Shown here piece after piece: positions 19,260 to 29,911 of a stretch of 31,294 nt of DNA. A program made the position numbers and the translations under genes. Location: the NCBI GenBank assembly GCA_023375785.1, contig SZWC01007295.1, positions 98,450 to 129,743 on the forward strand, read 5' to 3'. This DNA comes from Penium margaritaceum. Taxonomy: Eukaryota; Streptophyta; Zygnematophyceae; Desmidiales; Peniaceae. Below the pieces are notes generated by a model. The model did not search any database. It was not told the origin of the DNA and saw nothing but the letters and a program-made list of their open reading frames with translations. Every line of letters begins with the position of its first letter. Position 1 is the first letter of the stretch.

Positions 19260-21495
19260 CATGGGGGAGTAAAAAATAGCAGAATACGAAGTCCCAGTGA
19301 GGCGTTCCAACTTTTTTACATCATCATCATCCTTATCCTGCTTGTCTTCACTGTATTCATTGGTTTTTCCACCAGCACAATCCTTCTAGCGCTTGTGACA
19401 CTCAGAAGCATAGTGCCCAGTCTTCCCACAGTAGTAGCAGGTGAGGATGCATATCTTGGCCTTGCCATCCAGACACTCCTTGTGGCTATCCTGCGACTTA
19501 GAGGGTTTGTGGTTTCCCGACCTATGCCGAGGGAGCTTACGCTCATCACGTTGGGGAGAGTGCTGGCACTTATTGTTTCCCTACTGGTGATGTTGGCCGC
19601 GACGTGTGTTCGCTCCATACTCTGCTGGTATGGAGTTGTACTTCACAAGGATGAATTCACATATCTCAGCATAACTGGTCCAAGGCTTGCCTTGGTGGTC
19701 CAGTGTACAAGCACGAGTGACGGACTTGTTAGAAAGATCGTTGGTATGCCATTCCACGTTTTGCCACATGGGATGCCCGTCCTCATTAGTGATTTTGTGT
19801 AAGGTGTTGTCCCAATCCTGTAGGTATTTCGCAAGCTTGCGGTCACCCTGACGGATTTTTGACAGGCGCCTGGACGCTTCCTGGGAGACGGAATCCCTAA
19901 CGTACAAGTCCATGAGGATCTTGCACAGGTCTTTCTAGTGAGGTACGGGGACCGACTGAGGTGTTTCCACGTATAACACTTTTAGTCGGTTCTTCGCCGA
20001 TGAGATCGCTGCGCTGTCAAGGCAAGCTAACCTGACGGCACCCCAAGCTCATTGTTTGATGTTATGGAGCTCAAGTAGCGGCTCCATGCATGGCTTCCAA
20101 GTGGCCAAGTCCATGTGCTTGGATAAGCCAAACTTGGGATGATCACTTAGGCGCTTCAGATACTTTGCGATCTCAGCGACCAACGCTCCATCGTTGTCCT
20201 CAAAATGTTTTTGCTTATTACTTTCCTAGCGTAGTGAAGACGACGAGAGCCGCTAGGGCCCATCGACTGATTATCATGGTTGTCACCCGTCCGACTGTGA
20301 TCATCATCATGAAATTGATGCTTAGCTTTGCGACCCTGGGATGGGTGGTCGGGATTAGGCTTGTCGGCCTTGCCACCAGCCACCAACGTACCCATGATGC
20401 TCAGCATGTTGCTGAATGTATCTGGATGAACGTGCTGCTTGAGGGCAAGCACGCTCTTGGTGAGCTGGTTACGCTCAAGAGCATCGAGAAAATGCTCGTA
20501 TGCCTTGGCTTCTTGCAAAAGGTTCAGTGCATCAGCGATGTTCGCTGAATCCTTTTGCGATCCCTGGCCTGCCTTAGACACGATGGTCATATCGGCGGTC
20601 GTAGCACATATTTGTGCTCTTCCAAGTGTTCCTTGCTCAAGGTGAGCCAATGGACCATCCTGGGTGTACGTGTCGAGATAGGCAACGTGTTCCTCTCCAC
20701 ACCACCTACTGGTATGCCATTCGGGTCAGTGCCGCGGGATGTATGACTAGTAAGTAGTTTAGGGCCACCATTTCCCTTTGCTAGGGCCAAAGCCCTGACA
20801 ACTCCCACCGTGCGAAAGTCACGGGATTTTAGGTCCACAAGGTGGTTAATAACTGCCAAGGTGGCAGTGTCAATGCCCTTGAGAGGATCATCGTCCTCTT
20901 CATCTCGGGCCTCCAAGGAGAGCCGATCGTCATCTGCTCCAACGTCATTTTATTTGCCTTCTACGACAAGGAATTTTGTGTCCACCACGTAAACTTTGCC
21001 GGTGATGCTGGCAAGGCCCTCAGCCTTATCACCAATGCGTGGATTTGATGTCGCCTCCTTGGCTTCTTCATGTCCCTTCATGATGTCCTTAGCGGTAGGG
21101 CTCCCGCCGGGCGGCATCTTTGTGAAAGCGGCGGATGCGGCTTGACAGGTGCCCGTCCCACAAGCGCTCTTCATCAGTGACATCATGCGCAGAGCACGAT
21201 TCCCGGGTGCGCTTAGGTCACTCTCCTTTCTGGAGTTTTTGGAGGGCCTCCTCATGCCACGGACACGGTGAGACCACCTCCCACCATGACTGGTCCGGAG
21301 GGGTGAAGGGACGAAAGGGAAGGGAGGGAGGACGATAGTTAAAAAAGAGTGTGGTTGTAGGTAGAATATAAATGCACCAGCAATCTCTCTCAAATATTTC
21401 AAGCACTCTTGGCTGAGGTAAGCAAGATGGAATGATTTCTCACAATTTCCACATCCTTTCCAAAGAAAACTTGTCGAAATACCCTTGTCTTTCAC
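19260..21495 (-). pseudogene. Chromovirus gag, broken, with CCHC knuckle
   Basis: Gag can be followed through three frames. 21495-20587 begins after a Met and is broken by TAA 20950-20952; it includes the acidic EARDEEDDDPLKGIDT. A shift near 20600 leads to 20650-20156. Another shift before about 20110 leads to the frame with KHMDLATWKPCMEPLLELH, the start of the retrotransposon Gag domain, DLYVRDSVSQEASRRLSKIR and AKYLQDWDNTLHKI. That frame has TGA 20049-20051 and TAG at 19935, 19581 and 19386. The knuckle CYYCGKTGHYASEC (19398-19439) fits CX2CX4HX4C. An acidic tail (EDKQDKDDDD) follows. Gag forms the particle and binds RNA. A separate 131-residue frame at 21887-21492, just upstream, has no recognised domain. 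Confidence 0.85.
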
Positions 21496-22061
21496 CTTAC
21501 ACTCATGAAATGAGGTTCAAAGTAAGAGGAAAGCATGAAACCATGGCCCAAAAAATCTGGAGAAATGTTGGCAACGTTTCCCCTACAATTTGGAAGACTT
21601 TTCTTTCCTGGCTGAAAAGGGAAGAAACAACCTGGTTTAGGAGGTTTTGGTCCCTGGGCCGTAGCAGGCTGCACATATGTCAAAAAATAGTGACTGATGG
21701 CGTCTTGGAAATTTTGTCTCTTATTATTTCTAACGGTATGCTTCATGCAGAGTTTGCAAAAGTCTGCTGCCTGTAGCACCTCTTCAGAGTCGAGGTATGT
21801 TTCTAGAGAAATTGGCCTGCTGCGGCGGTTCTGCAACGTGATAGCAAGGCAGGCATAAGTAAACGTGGCTGCAGACCTTGTCGCCAAAAACGGCCTATTC
21901 TGCTATTTTTGCACCATTCCTAGTATGATGGAGCTGTCAGCCAATCAATCTGCTCCGCTGGACTTGAGTGAGGAGGAGTGGAATGGCGGCTGCAGCTTTC
22001 TAGCAGCGACTCGGCATGTTCCAGGTCGTCCAGTGACTAAGTCACCCAAGGGTGATGCCTA

Positions 22062-22075
22062 GCTCATGGATACCA
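22062..22075 (-). other. Primer-binding site of the chromovirus
   Basis: Minus strand reads TGGTATCCATGAGC one base inside the 5' LTR. The first seven bases and GAGC match the initiator-Met primer site TGGTATCAGAGC, with two extra bases between. Good position, imperfect match. Confidence 0.7.
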
Positions 22076-22076
22076 G

Positions 22077-22988
22077 TGTAGCACGATGGGTAAACAGGGT
22101 GCGAGTCTCTGTGGGTGAGTGAGCCCTCGGGAGCCGATTACTCGTGGCAATCGTGCAGGTTGGTTGTGGAGATTAACTTCGCCATCAAGTGAAGTCTCTC
22201 ACGAGTGACTCCTCTCACAAGTATGCCCCGACCAAGGCCGGGACGTGGAGTCCATTCTCGTCATAGGGCAACCCAAGAGGGAGGATGGAGGATATTATTT
22301 TATCCGTCCATTCTATCGGCGAGTTCATGCGGTTCGACTAGATACATTTATCTCGTCAAGTCAACCCGTTAAGCTATATTTTGTTGTCCACGTGGAAACC
22401 CTAAGTTTCTGGCGTGATTAGGGATGGGGAGGTGGTTGCAAGATATCTTCGCGCGTACGAGGGTATTTTGCCAACACTCGGCGCCCCTCGTCTGATGGCG
22501 TGGCCAGCACGTTTCTAAAAACATGTTTGCCACGCCACCGAGTGGAGGTGGCACTCAATGGGGTGGTCCCGTCGGTGGCTCCTCGCGAGCCCCCGTGCCA
22601 TGGCCAGAGACCTCGTGAGAGGCCCCTTGATGGGGTGGGGGTCCTTGCGATGTTGCATTGGGTCATGCCCAATGCGAAAGTGCGGGTCCCGTGTAGCCCA
22701 TCACGAATATTCACGATGGGATCGCGTTCCGCCGCTCGAGGTCGCGACACCTCGAGCGGCGGCCAGATAGTGCGAGGCACTATCCGGTCGTCCTCCTGCA
22801 AATCAAAAGCTTCCACAAAGCTTCCGGTTCGCAGGGCTGGTTGGCGAGGAATTCTCATCACCGTCCAGTCGACCGAAGCTGGGGTTATCCCCGTATTTCG
22901 AGACAGAGGACGTGGTAAACCATTTTTGGGGGTGGTGTCGATATATGCAAGGTAACAAACGGACCTACATTATGCCTGGTTCGTTACA
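22077..22988 (-). repeat. 5' LTR of the chromovirus (912 bp)
   Basis: It aligns with 13783-14707 from TGTAGCAC to TTACA. In element orientation it is upstream of gag and should hold the promoter. Differences to the other LTR are mainly transitions plus small indels. The hairpin cluster is present at about 22436-22835. Confidence 0.93.
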
Positions 22989-22993
22989 CCATG
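22989..22993. repeat. Target-site duplication, right copy (CCATG)
   Basis: Identical to 13778-13782. The last four bases start a 17-nt palindrome, CATGTCATCATGACATG (22990-23006), so the element inserted at a palindromic site. Confidence 0.9.
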
Positions 22994-23964
22994 TCATCAT
23001 GACATGTCCCACGTTGAACGAAATTTTGGTGGGATGCTTGCTTGTAGCGGATTCAACAGAATCCTTGACCGACTAGGCCAAAACCGCGGTGCTTGAGGGT
23101 ATTCGACCCTCAAGCCATCTTGTCTCACCGCTCACAGTCCCACATGACCCCGCTCGAGCTACATGGCTCCTTCGACTGGTCGGCGTAGCACTGCCACGAT
23201 ACATTGCTAAACATTTAAATAGCCATAGAGGTGTGGCAATCTTTTACAAGTCATCATATTTGCACAGAATTATCATGGAAAACCCCATTTACTCAGACCA
23301 CTACTTTTGCATGTATTTTGAATTATCCTTCCGCAGTTATAACCAAAGATCAGCATTATGTGGGGCTTCTTGGTTTACCTCTCTTTCATGATGTCAACAC
23401 ACAACGGTGGCGCGTCTACATTCACACCATTATGTACCATATTTCAATATGCGACTCCCACCTTACTTCATGCCGAAACATGTATATATACCACACTACC
23501 TTAAGCATAGCATGAAATTCAATTTCAATGAATAAGGTACATGCAAGGTCTTTATGTACATGTAATGTAGATGTTGTCCACAAATTTAGATTCAAAACTC
23601 ATTGAATCAATCTTTTTGTACTACGAGAGGGGGCAATGGTGAAATGTTTATAATCAAAATTGGACATTGTTCGCCAAATAAGTTCACAGATTCCTTAGTT
23701 ATATTGCTCATTTTCCTTAATCCTGCATTTAGCCTCTCAAGCACTTCCTCACCATGCCATGGATTTTGACGACCCTTGCCACACGACCATGGACCTATAG
23801 TATAGCAATAGGCTTAAGGTACTTCGCTACATGCTACTTTTCATCGATGCCAAAGAATTTTAGGCCATGTTCACCAGCATGTGTGTGTGTACGTTCGATA
23901 AGCTAATTCACACGATACTGCCTTTTTGGCATCCCTATCTATAGATGTGGTTGTAGCGGCACGT
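22994..23964. other. Right flank of the gypsy insertion; small palindromes only
   Basis: No gene is recognised. CTTGAGGG (23092-23099) faces CCCTCAAG (23107-23114) perfectly, and GGATTC/GAATCC flank AACA near 23049-23064. An open plus frame at 23089-23391 has no motif. Confidence 0.4.
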
Positions 23965-24034
23965 CACGGTACCATGAGTGACGTTTTCACTCATGGTACC
24001 GTGATGGTCACCCTCGCCCTTGTCGTGAGGGTGA
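23965..24034. other. Two adjacent perfect hairpins
   Basis: CACGGTACCATGAGTGA (23965-23981) and its exact reverse complement (23987-24003) flank a 5-nt loop CGTTT. Four bases later TCACCCTC (24008-24015) and GAGGGTGA (24027-24034) form a second stem with an 11-nt loop. No poly-T follows and no gene lies nearby, so this is not a terminator call. Confidence 0.85.
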
Positions 24035-27000
24035 AAATCACGAGAAGCTAGCATTTCTGACCCGTGCTTTGTGCACGATCGACCAACATGATGGCACCTA
24101 AGCTTTTGTGTACATCTTTATCACACATGCGTTTGATATCTAAAAAAGAACCATAACACCATGGTGGCTCATGCCACAAGGAAATTTAAACAAGGCCTTC
24201 AAGAGGCATTTGAACTGATGGGAGTATCTGGACAATTATAAGTATTTTGATGTTAAAGAATGGGCTTGAATTTGATAACAATGTAGATGACTACTCGAGG
24301 GTTCATGAGGATGATGGAACTTATGACTTAATCACCATAAGTGGATAACTAATTTAGAGAATGTTTTGGGCCAAGCATGGTCGCGTCCATACTGCATTCA
24401 GCCTTTTTTGGCCCATAATGTGGAGACATAGTGCATGGCCAAGGATATCATGCAAGATAGACAAGTCGTGTTTAAGACATTGGGGGAGGTTAGTGTGAAC
24501 AAGGATGATAGGCATGACCATTGTACCTCCACTAATTAATGGAAATCCATCTTCCATTACGGGGGAAGAAGGTGGCTGTGGAAGGTCTTCGATGGTTTAT
24601 TTTTTACAACCTCGTCCAGTGATGGATGAGGGTTTCTCAATTAGGCTTACTCGTGAGGACGAGGACCTTTGGCACATAGGTGGGGGAAAGGGTGGAAACC
24701 ATCACAACATTTTCAGCATACGTCATTGTTGATACGTAGAAATTGCCCAAGATACCAAGAAAATAGGAAAACATAGAAAATACATGTTATTTGTTTACAA
24801 TAGCCATCTCACACTTAACTTGAAGGGACAGTTCATGCATGCACGTGCACACCTGTAGGTCAATATTTTATGGAACCAGTTTTTGCATGATTTTGGACAA
24901 ATGATTTACAGAACATGCATAACTCATTTTATCATAGTTAAAGAACATTGATTTGGTTTTGATTGATAAGGGCCAATGTTGCTTTGTCTTGGTCCCTTTT
25001 TAGGGCCAATTTGAATAGCATTACACGTGGACGTGATGCCATATGGCATGTGTTTAGCGATTTCTGTGATCTCCTCGTATGTGGTTTTTTTATTCCTTGT
25101 GAAACAGCTTTGTCCTCTCGCAAAGAGACAAAATTATCATAAATAAAGTCATGAGTCCAAAGGAACTAAGATATTTGTGCCATTGGGTGGTGTCGTGCTC
25201 TAAAACATGGAACAGTAAGTGAAATTCTCTCATGATTTTTGATGTTGTGATTTCAAAGGAGTGAATGATGGCCATGGCTGGGAAGAAAGAAATATGGATC
25301 CCAGTTTTCAAATTGTTGGATTGATCAAAAGGTACTAGAAGTGTGCAAGATTATGTAGAAAGCCGACTATATGCCCTTCCTCATAGTTCATGCATTCGAA
25401 CACATTCAAACAATAGTCTGCTAGATGTGGAAGTTACCTTTGTTTATAGATAGGATTGGATGATATCTGTTTCATCTATGAATGTCGATGGATAATATTG
25501 TCTTTTTAATTGCAAAAAAAATAATGAAATGAATGATGAAATGGATCATGTGGAATCTTCGATACAAATACTGAGTTTTGGGACTACTATGGTACTTCTG
25601 TCAGGCATCCCATATTTGTTGTTACCTTAGGTTCAAGTGCTATCCAAGTGTGTCCAAAAGCACAAACCACAAATAAGGGCATATAATCATTTTTCTTTGT
25701 ACTTCTCCTCCATTTCCCTTACCGAGAAATGTTACCAAGGAAGTTAGGTGACAAAATCTTTACTTACATATTCTTAGCATGGCCAAAGGCTATCACTACA
25801 AACATGCATATAAGGATGTTTCAACAAGGCTTCTCATGTAACATTGTGGAATGTGGGCAACATAAATGGACAACACATGGGACGTTCCACATATTGAGTT
25901 AGTTCATTCAAACCACTCTCGGATGGATATGGAACCTACCATCATCAAAATATTATTTTGATATTGACACATCTATCAAATGGAGAAGGCAACAATCTAG
26001 GTGGATCATTCAGCACAAGTTTCACTGGTACTTGTGTTCGATGAACCATCTTGGTAGTTGCCTTGTCTAGTCAATGGATGTATTTAAATGGAAAAGACGT
26101 GCTAACAAATTGAGTTTGCATTAGAATTTTGAGCCGAACGGATGAACCTTTTCAATATACAATGGGAAGTTGCCAAAGTGGATGGCAGCGTGACTTTCTT
26201 TAACATTGGGATAATTCATATGTCACCACAAAACCGTAGCAACACGTCGTTGTGGTAACAAAAAAGATGTGGCAGTGTTGAACGGAGATTTTGTCTATTA
26301 CGAGCGGCCAATTTGGGCTCCTTCACCGAGACACGTCACCATCCAATGGTTGTGTGATGACATGCAAAATACCCCAAACTTATGGAATTCCTCTAGTCCA
26401 CTAGTGTTGGCGGGACACAATATATAAAACTGTCCTCAACCATACGCAACCTTGACATTGATCGTGTGTCTACCTAATTCCACAACCTTAGTAAACCATC
26501 CGAACGGTTCCAAACAAATAGCGGACCACGATTGTGAAGTTTATAAGACATGTTGCCAATGTCAAGGCCGTGCACCTTATAAGTGACAATGTCGCCAAAC
26601 TCGCCCTTAAGTGGATGAATGCCTAACCAAATGCTTATGTACACAATAATTTTGCTATTGGATTGGGGTGGAGGGAACAAAAGTGGGTTATGGGAAGGAT
26701 ATAAGAAAAGGCCAGGAACAAAAGATTGATGTGTTTGCCTAACAACTTGCGTGTGGCTTGGTTGGTTGACTACCATTCCACGGAAGGCCGTCATGCATGG
26801 CAATGCTAGAAAACGCTGACGAGGGATGTGTAAAATTCCATATCAACGACTCTTACCTATATTGAATTGCCTTATGCTGTAGTATTTGGAAGAATAGGAT
26901 TGTAACAGACGACCAGGTATTGTGACGTTTCTAATGACAATGTCAACTATCGATGCATGATGTTTAACTATTGTCTATTTTCCTTTTATTTGTATCACCC

Positions 27001-27368
27001 TCCAATAGATGATGAAGATGTATACAAAAATATATTAGGATGACTACATGGCATCCACAAATCCTAACTTTTGACAGGCATTTACCTACCAGTTAATAGA
27101 CATATAATGAATGACCTTCCACGCCTAGCCTTTTTTGTCTAAATTTTCACTTTAGATGACGTGGATTCGCTTCGCGGAGATAGCTGGGCATGTTTCAGCA
27201 CTCACAAAGAATCAAGATTTATAGCCGGGTGTGTAACATGAATCGAAGCTTTATAGAAGAAATCATGCTATCTTGAATCATTCATGACTGCACCTTTGTG
27301 ATAAGCATAATTGAAGGGGTCACTTAACTCAATGGATCCTCAGCATGGAAGGTTATGACTTGGAATTT
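24035..27368. other. AT-rich stretch, no gene recognised
   Basis: Frames are short and interrupted. The largest, minus strand 26803-26474 (109 codons), contains GEFGDIVTYKVHGLDIGNMS and looks coding-like in composition, but I recognise no family and no neighbour supports it. I see no tandem repeat or RNA gene. Confidence 0.35.
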
Positions 27369-27395
27369 CATGGTTGTGAAGAAACCACAACCATG
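27369..27395. other. Perfect 10-bp hairpin
   Basis: CATGGTTGTG (27369-27378) and CACAACCATG (27386-27395) flank the loop AAGAAAC. Confidence 0.85.
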
Positions 27396-27441
27396 TGCTT
27401 CACATCTTTTATAGGAACGACGTGATTGTTGCGAGCAAGGA

Positions 27442-28029
27442 GTGCGTGGAAAGATGCCATTTCATCTAATTTTGACAGGCACAACCGCCACGACCACACA
27501 ATGCACTTGTTTGCATTTGGGTGAGTGGGACACGAAGTCACACTTGCCCATTCCTAGCCGCGGTCTAAAAAGTAACATGCACGTGGGATCATTGATCGAA
27601 TGTGTAAGTTTTACATGGCCATGGCTGGGAAAGGGTGAATGGGAGTGCGAGTTTCCCCGACCCTTGAGTTCTCATCCATTAGTGCTCGTGGATGTTTGTG
27701 GGCAAAAGCGTACGCCAAGGGTGGTGGACAATGTTCCTACTACAATGATAGCAAAGAAATGTCCCCTTTTTTTGCACATTCATTTGATGGAAACCAGATT
27801 CTATAGATCATTTTACCATAGTTTATGCAAACATTTAGGTATTCTTTTCCAAGGCTTCTTTGGTTCATTACCAGTCTCCGGTCGAAGCAGGTTGACGGTC
27901 TTGACTGCTTTGACATTTGGAATAGAGAACGACACGCGAGGGAGATGTAGGAATGGGTGGCCAGACCCTGTTTCACCTAGGTCGGTGTCACACCAAACGA
28001 ACTCATCTCACCGCGGGAAGTCGCGATGA
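27442..28029 (+). CDS. Hypothetical open frame, 195 codons, doubtful
   Basis: This is the longest uninterrupted frame in the right third. I recognise no domain. It contains two related peptides, HLGEWDTKSHLPIPS (from GGGTGAGTGGGA at 27519) and GKGEWECEFPRPLSS (from GGGTGAATGGGA at 27633). Similar peptides occur in other frames at 28684-28749 and 30359, so the frame is at least partly made of a dispersed repeat family. Its end overlaps the palindrome at 28001-28036. Possible explanations are the remnant of a repeat-family gene or chance openness. No promoter, splice or codon evidence supports expression. Confidence 0.2.
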   Translation: MRGKMPFHLILTGTTATTTQCTCLHLGEWDTKSHLPIPSRGLKSNMHVGSLIECVSFTWPWLGKGEWECEFPRPLSSHPLVLVDVCGQKRTPRVVDNVPTTMIAKKCPLFLHIHLMETRFYRSFYHSLCKHLGILFQGFFGSLPVSGRSRLTVLTALTFGIENDTRGRCRNGWPDPVSPRSVSHQTNSSHRGKSR

Positions 28030-28036
28030 GCTGAGT
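28001..28036. other. Imperfect palindrome
   Basis: ACTCATCTCACCGCG (28001-28015) pairs with CGCGATGAGCTGAGT (28022-28036) at 13 of 15 positions around a 6-nt loop. Weaker complementarity continues outward (GGTCGG near 27980, CCGATC near 28046), giving a decayed palindrome of about 70 nt. Confidence 0.7.
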
Positions 28037-28320
28037 TTGTGGGGCCGATCAACTAGTTTGTCGCAAACCGCGTCAAACGTGCTTGATTTACTTGATGGCG
28101 CACACTTTTCCGCATCCAAGTTCATTCGGCATCAGCGTGACACCATCCGTTATGAACTAGCATGCATATATTGAAATTTGTTTTTCCCATCCTCGTTAGA
28201 GTGGATTGACGTCGTGCTTGCGATGACGTGGCTCGCTTTGATGAAGTCATTGTTCTACTAAAGACAATCGAATTGAGCTAGCGGCGGTTCGGCCGACAAC
28301 TTTTTGTCCGAAAATTCCAT

Positions 28321-28392
28321 CACCGTGGAGAGTTACGAGGACTTGCTACACCTCGAGGGGTGTAGCAAGTTATTAGCAACTTATCGACGGTG
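28321..28392. other. 72-nt palindrome with perfect 12-bp core stem
   Basis: ACTTGCTACACC (28341-28352) and GGTGTAGCAAGT (28359-28370) pair perfectly around TCGAGG. The outer ends CACCGT (28321) and ACGGTG (to 28392) also pair, with imperfect pairing between. Confidence 0.85.
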
Positions 28393-28683
28393 CCAAATAG
28401 TTTGCGTGTTTATCGAGTGGTGCGACTCGGGAACACGGGTCAATGCTGGCAGTCTCGCGTAAGAAAACTTGTGAAAGTTTCTGTCAGGGTATCGCCAAGG
28501 CGAGTTGCTATGATCCCTGGTGTGACCGCAGATCCCCAACGACGACCTCCAATTTGTCGTTTTTTCAAGAGAGGGAACTTGGAATGCGGCTTTGAGTTGT
28601 TGCGAGGCAGTGTGACACCGACCATAGTTTCGGTTTGTAAAACTTCCAAGATGACGTGAGCAAAAGGGTGGGCGGGACTTGCA

Positions 28684-28749
28684 TTCCCACTCACCCCTTC
28701 CAAGCACCGACCTATATAGGTCGCAACTGGCAATATGGGTGAGTGGGAA
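28684..28749. other. 66-nt palindrome with GEWE-type word in both arms
   Basis: TTCCCACTCACCC (28684-28696) and GGGTGAGTGGGAA (28737-28749) pair perfectly; the centre is a perfect 16-nt palindrome, CGACCTATATAGGTCG (28708-28723). Both strands can read FPLT at one end and GEWE at the other. The arm word is the one in the frame at 27442-28029. Confidence 0.85.
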
Positions 28750-29191
28750 CATGATCCAAACCCACCAACTTATTTTTTCACCCCACTCCCTCTGTGGATG
28801 GATTTGGGTGAGCGATGTGCTTGGGGGTGACGGACAACGGTCGATTCTATATCACGGCTAGCGATTTCACAAAAGGACGAGTTCTATAGCTTGTGTAGGC
28901 GGAAGCCACGCACACTATACAACCCCATATGGCGTTTACATCTTGAAAGTTTCAGATTGCAACCAGAAGTGAACTCTCGACTGCGGCCGAGAAAGAAACA
29001 TCTTGACTTCATCTTCAAGCAAGCTTCGCTATGTTATTATGATTTCTCGCTTCTGTACATGTTTGGTGATAGAGCTGGGATGTCGCCAGAATGTCCTAAT
29101 CATTCAATCGAAGATTTTATTATTTGTCCAATTGTGTGACACACAGGACAACGATGGAAGAGTGAGACTGGAACGGCAACGTTACGAGGTA

Positions 29192-29372
29192 CCCCGTTCC
29201 GGATTTTTGAAAACGATATCCACCCCGTTCAAAGGATTTTGATCTCCATACGCCCCGTGTTTCGATTTTTGATCTCCATAAGCCCCGAATTCAAAACTTA
29301 GATTTCAGGACGCCCCGCAGCCAGAGTGTCGGTGACAAGGTACCCCGTTGGGTACATGGTCATTGTCCAGAC
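29192..29372 (+). repeat. 30-bp periodic array marked by CCCCG (six units)
   Basis: CCCCG occurs at 29192, 29223, 29253, 29283, 29313 and 29343, a spacing of 31, 30, 30, 30 and 30 bp. Units two and three share TTTTGATCTCCATA; others are diverged. The period equals ten codons, but no frame gives a recognisable protein. A mirrored array lies at 29756-29876. Confidence 0.75.
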
Positions 29373-29647
29373 ATTTCCATTTTGCGACTTCAGTGTAATC
29401 TCTCAATATAAAAATGTTATTGTTATAAGAACATTTTTATGAAGTAAATGAGACCTTCCAAACAGGCGGGGGTGGTGGGCGGATACATTGCACAACGTCA
29501 TTTGGGGAGGGTGGGTTTGAAAAGCAAACACGCGAGCAATTCAGAGACGACACCTAACGATAAGAGGCTTGTCCATCTGTTTCTTAGGACGTGTTCCGAG
29601 AAATAGGAAAAACGCTAAAAATACCTTAGACGACTCAATACGGAAAC

Positions 29648-29714
29648 GGGGTACATTGTGACATTACAATATACCCCTCATGTCGGGGTATATTGTAACG
29701 AAACAATCTACCCC
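29648..29714. repeat. Two tandem palindromic units (period 37 bp)
   Basis: Each unit runs GGGGTA-Y-ATTGT, a short spacer, ACAAT-x-TACCCC (29648-29677 and 29685-29714). Across the units TTACAATATACCCC (29664-29677) and GGGGTATATTGTAA (29685-29698) form a perfect 14-bp stem with a 7-nt loop. Confidence 0.85.
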
Positions 29715-29755
29715 GCGGGCCATCGCAGGGTTTACTGTGACCAACAAAGTAAAGA

Positions 29756-29876
29756 CGGGGCTTTTGGGAATAAAAAATGAAAGACGGGGCGACATGTGCA
29801 CAAGTTTTCGGTGACGGGGGGTTTGGCGAGTTCCGTTTCTGAACCCGGGGAATCTCGATATTTTCTTCGAGACTGG
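29756..29876 (-). repeat. 30-bp periodic array marked by CGGGG (four units), opposite orientation
   Basis: CGGGG occurs at 29756, 29785, 29815 and 29846, spaced 29, 30 and 31 bp. It is the reverse complement of the marker in the array at 29192-29372 with the same period, so the two arrays face each other across about 380 bp that include the palindromic units at 29648-29714. Confidence 0.65.
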
Positions 29877-29911
29877 AAAGTGGGTGATCAGGGAATGTTT
29901 CACCCACTTTC
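29876..29911. other. Perfect hairpin, GAAAGTGGGTGA arms, 12-nt loop
   Basis: GAAAGTGGGTGA (29876-29887) pairs with TCACCCACTTTC (29900-29911). The minus strand here reads SRKWVKHSLITHF. The same design recurs at 30435-30470. Confidence 0.85.

Larger units (their letters stand above)
13783..22988 (-). mobile_element. Complete but inactive Ty3/gypsy chromovirus
   Basis: All structural parts are visible: two direct LTRs with TG...CA ends (13783-14707 and 22077-22988), a perfect 5-bp target duplication CCATG outside them, a primer site inside the right LTR, a polypurine tract inside the left LTR, and gag, protease, RT, RNase H, integrase and chromodomain in gypsy order on the minus strand. The integrase chromodomain and GPY-like module define a chromovirus, which usually inserts into heterochromatin. 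It cannot be active: gag and pol contain at least a dozen in-frame stops, several frame shifts and lost catalytic residues. The LTRs differ at roughly one base in ten where I compared them by eye, mostly transitions, so the insertion is old. The recorded length of 9206 bp includes a gap and probable duplicate of 390 bp. Confidence 0.94.

Noticed and set aside
18996..19802. 268-codon plus-strand frame with hydrophobic stretches resembling membrane segments
   Set aside because: It lies antisense to chromovirus gag, whose minus-strand knuckle and domain order are clear; hydrophobicity comes from the complement of polar gag codons.
23965..24034. Hairpins as bacterial-type terminators or attachment sites
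   Set aside because: No T-run, no upstream gene, eukaryotic context.
29192..29372. 30-bp periodic repeats as a CRISPR array
   Set aside because: Repeat and spacer are not separable, only five bases are constant, no cas genes, and the context is eukaryotic.
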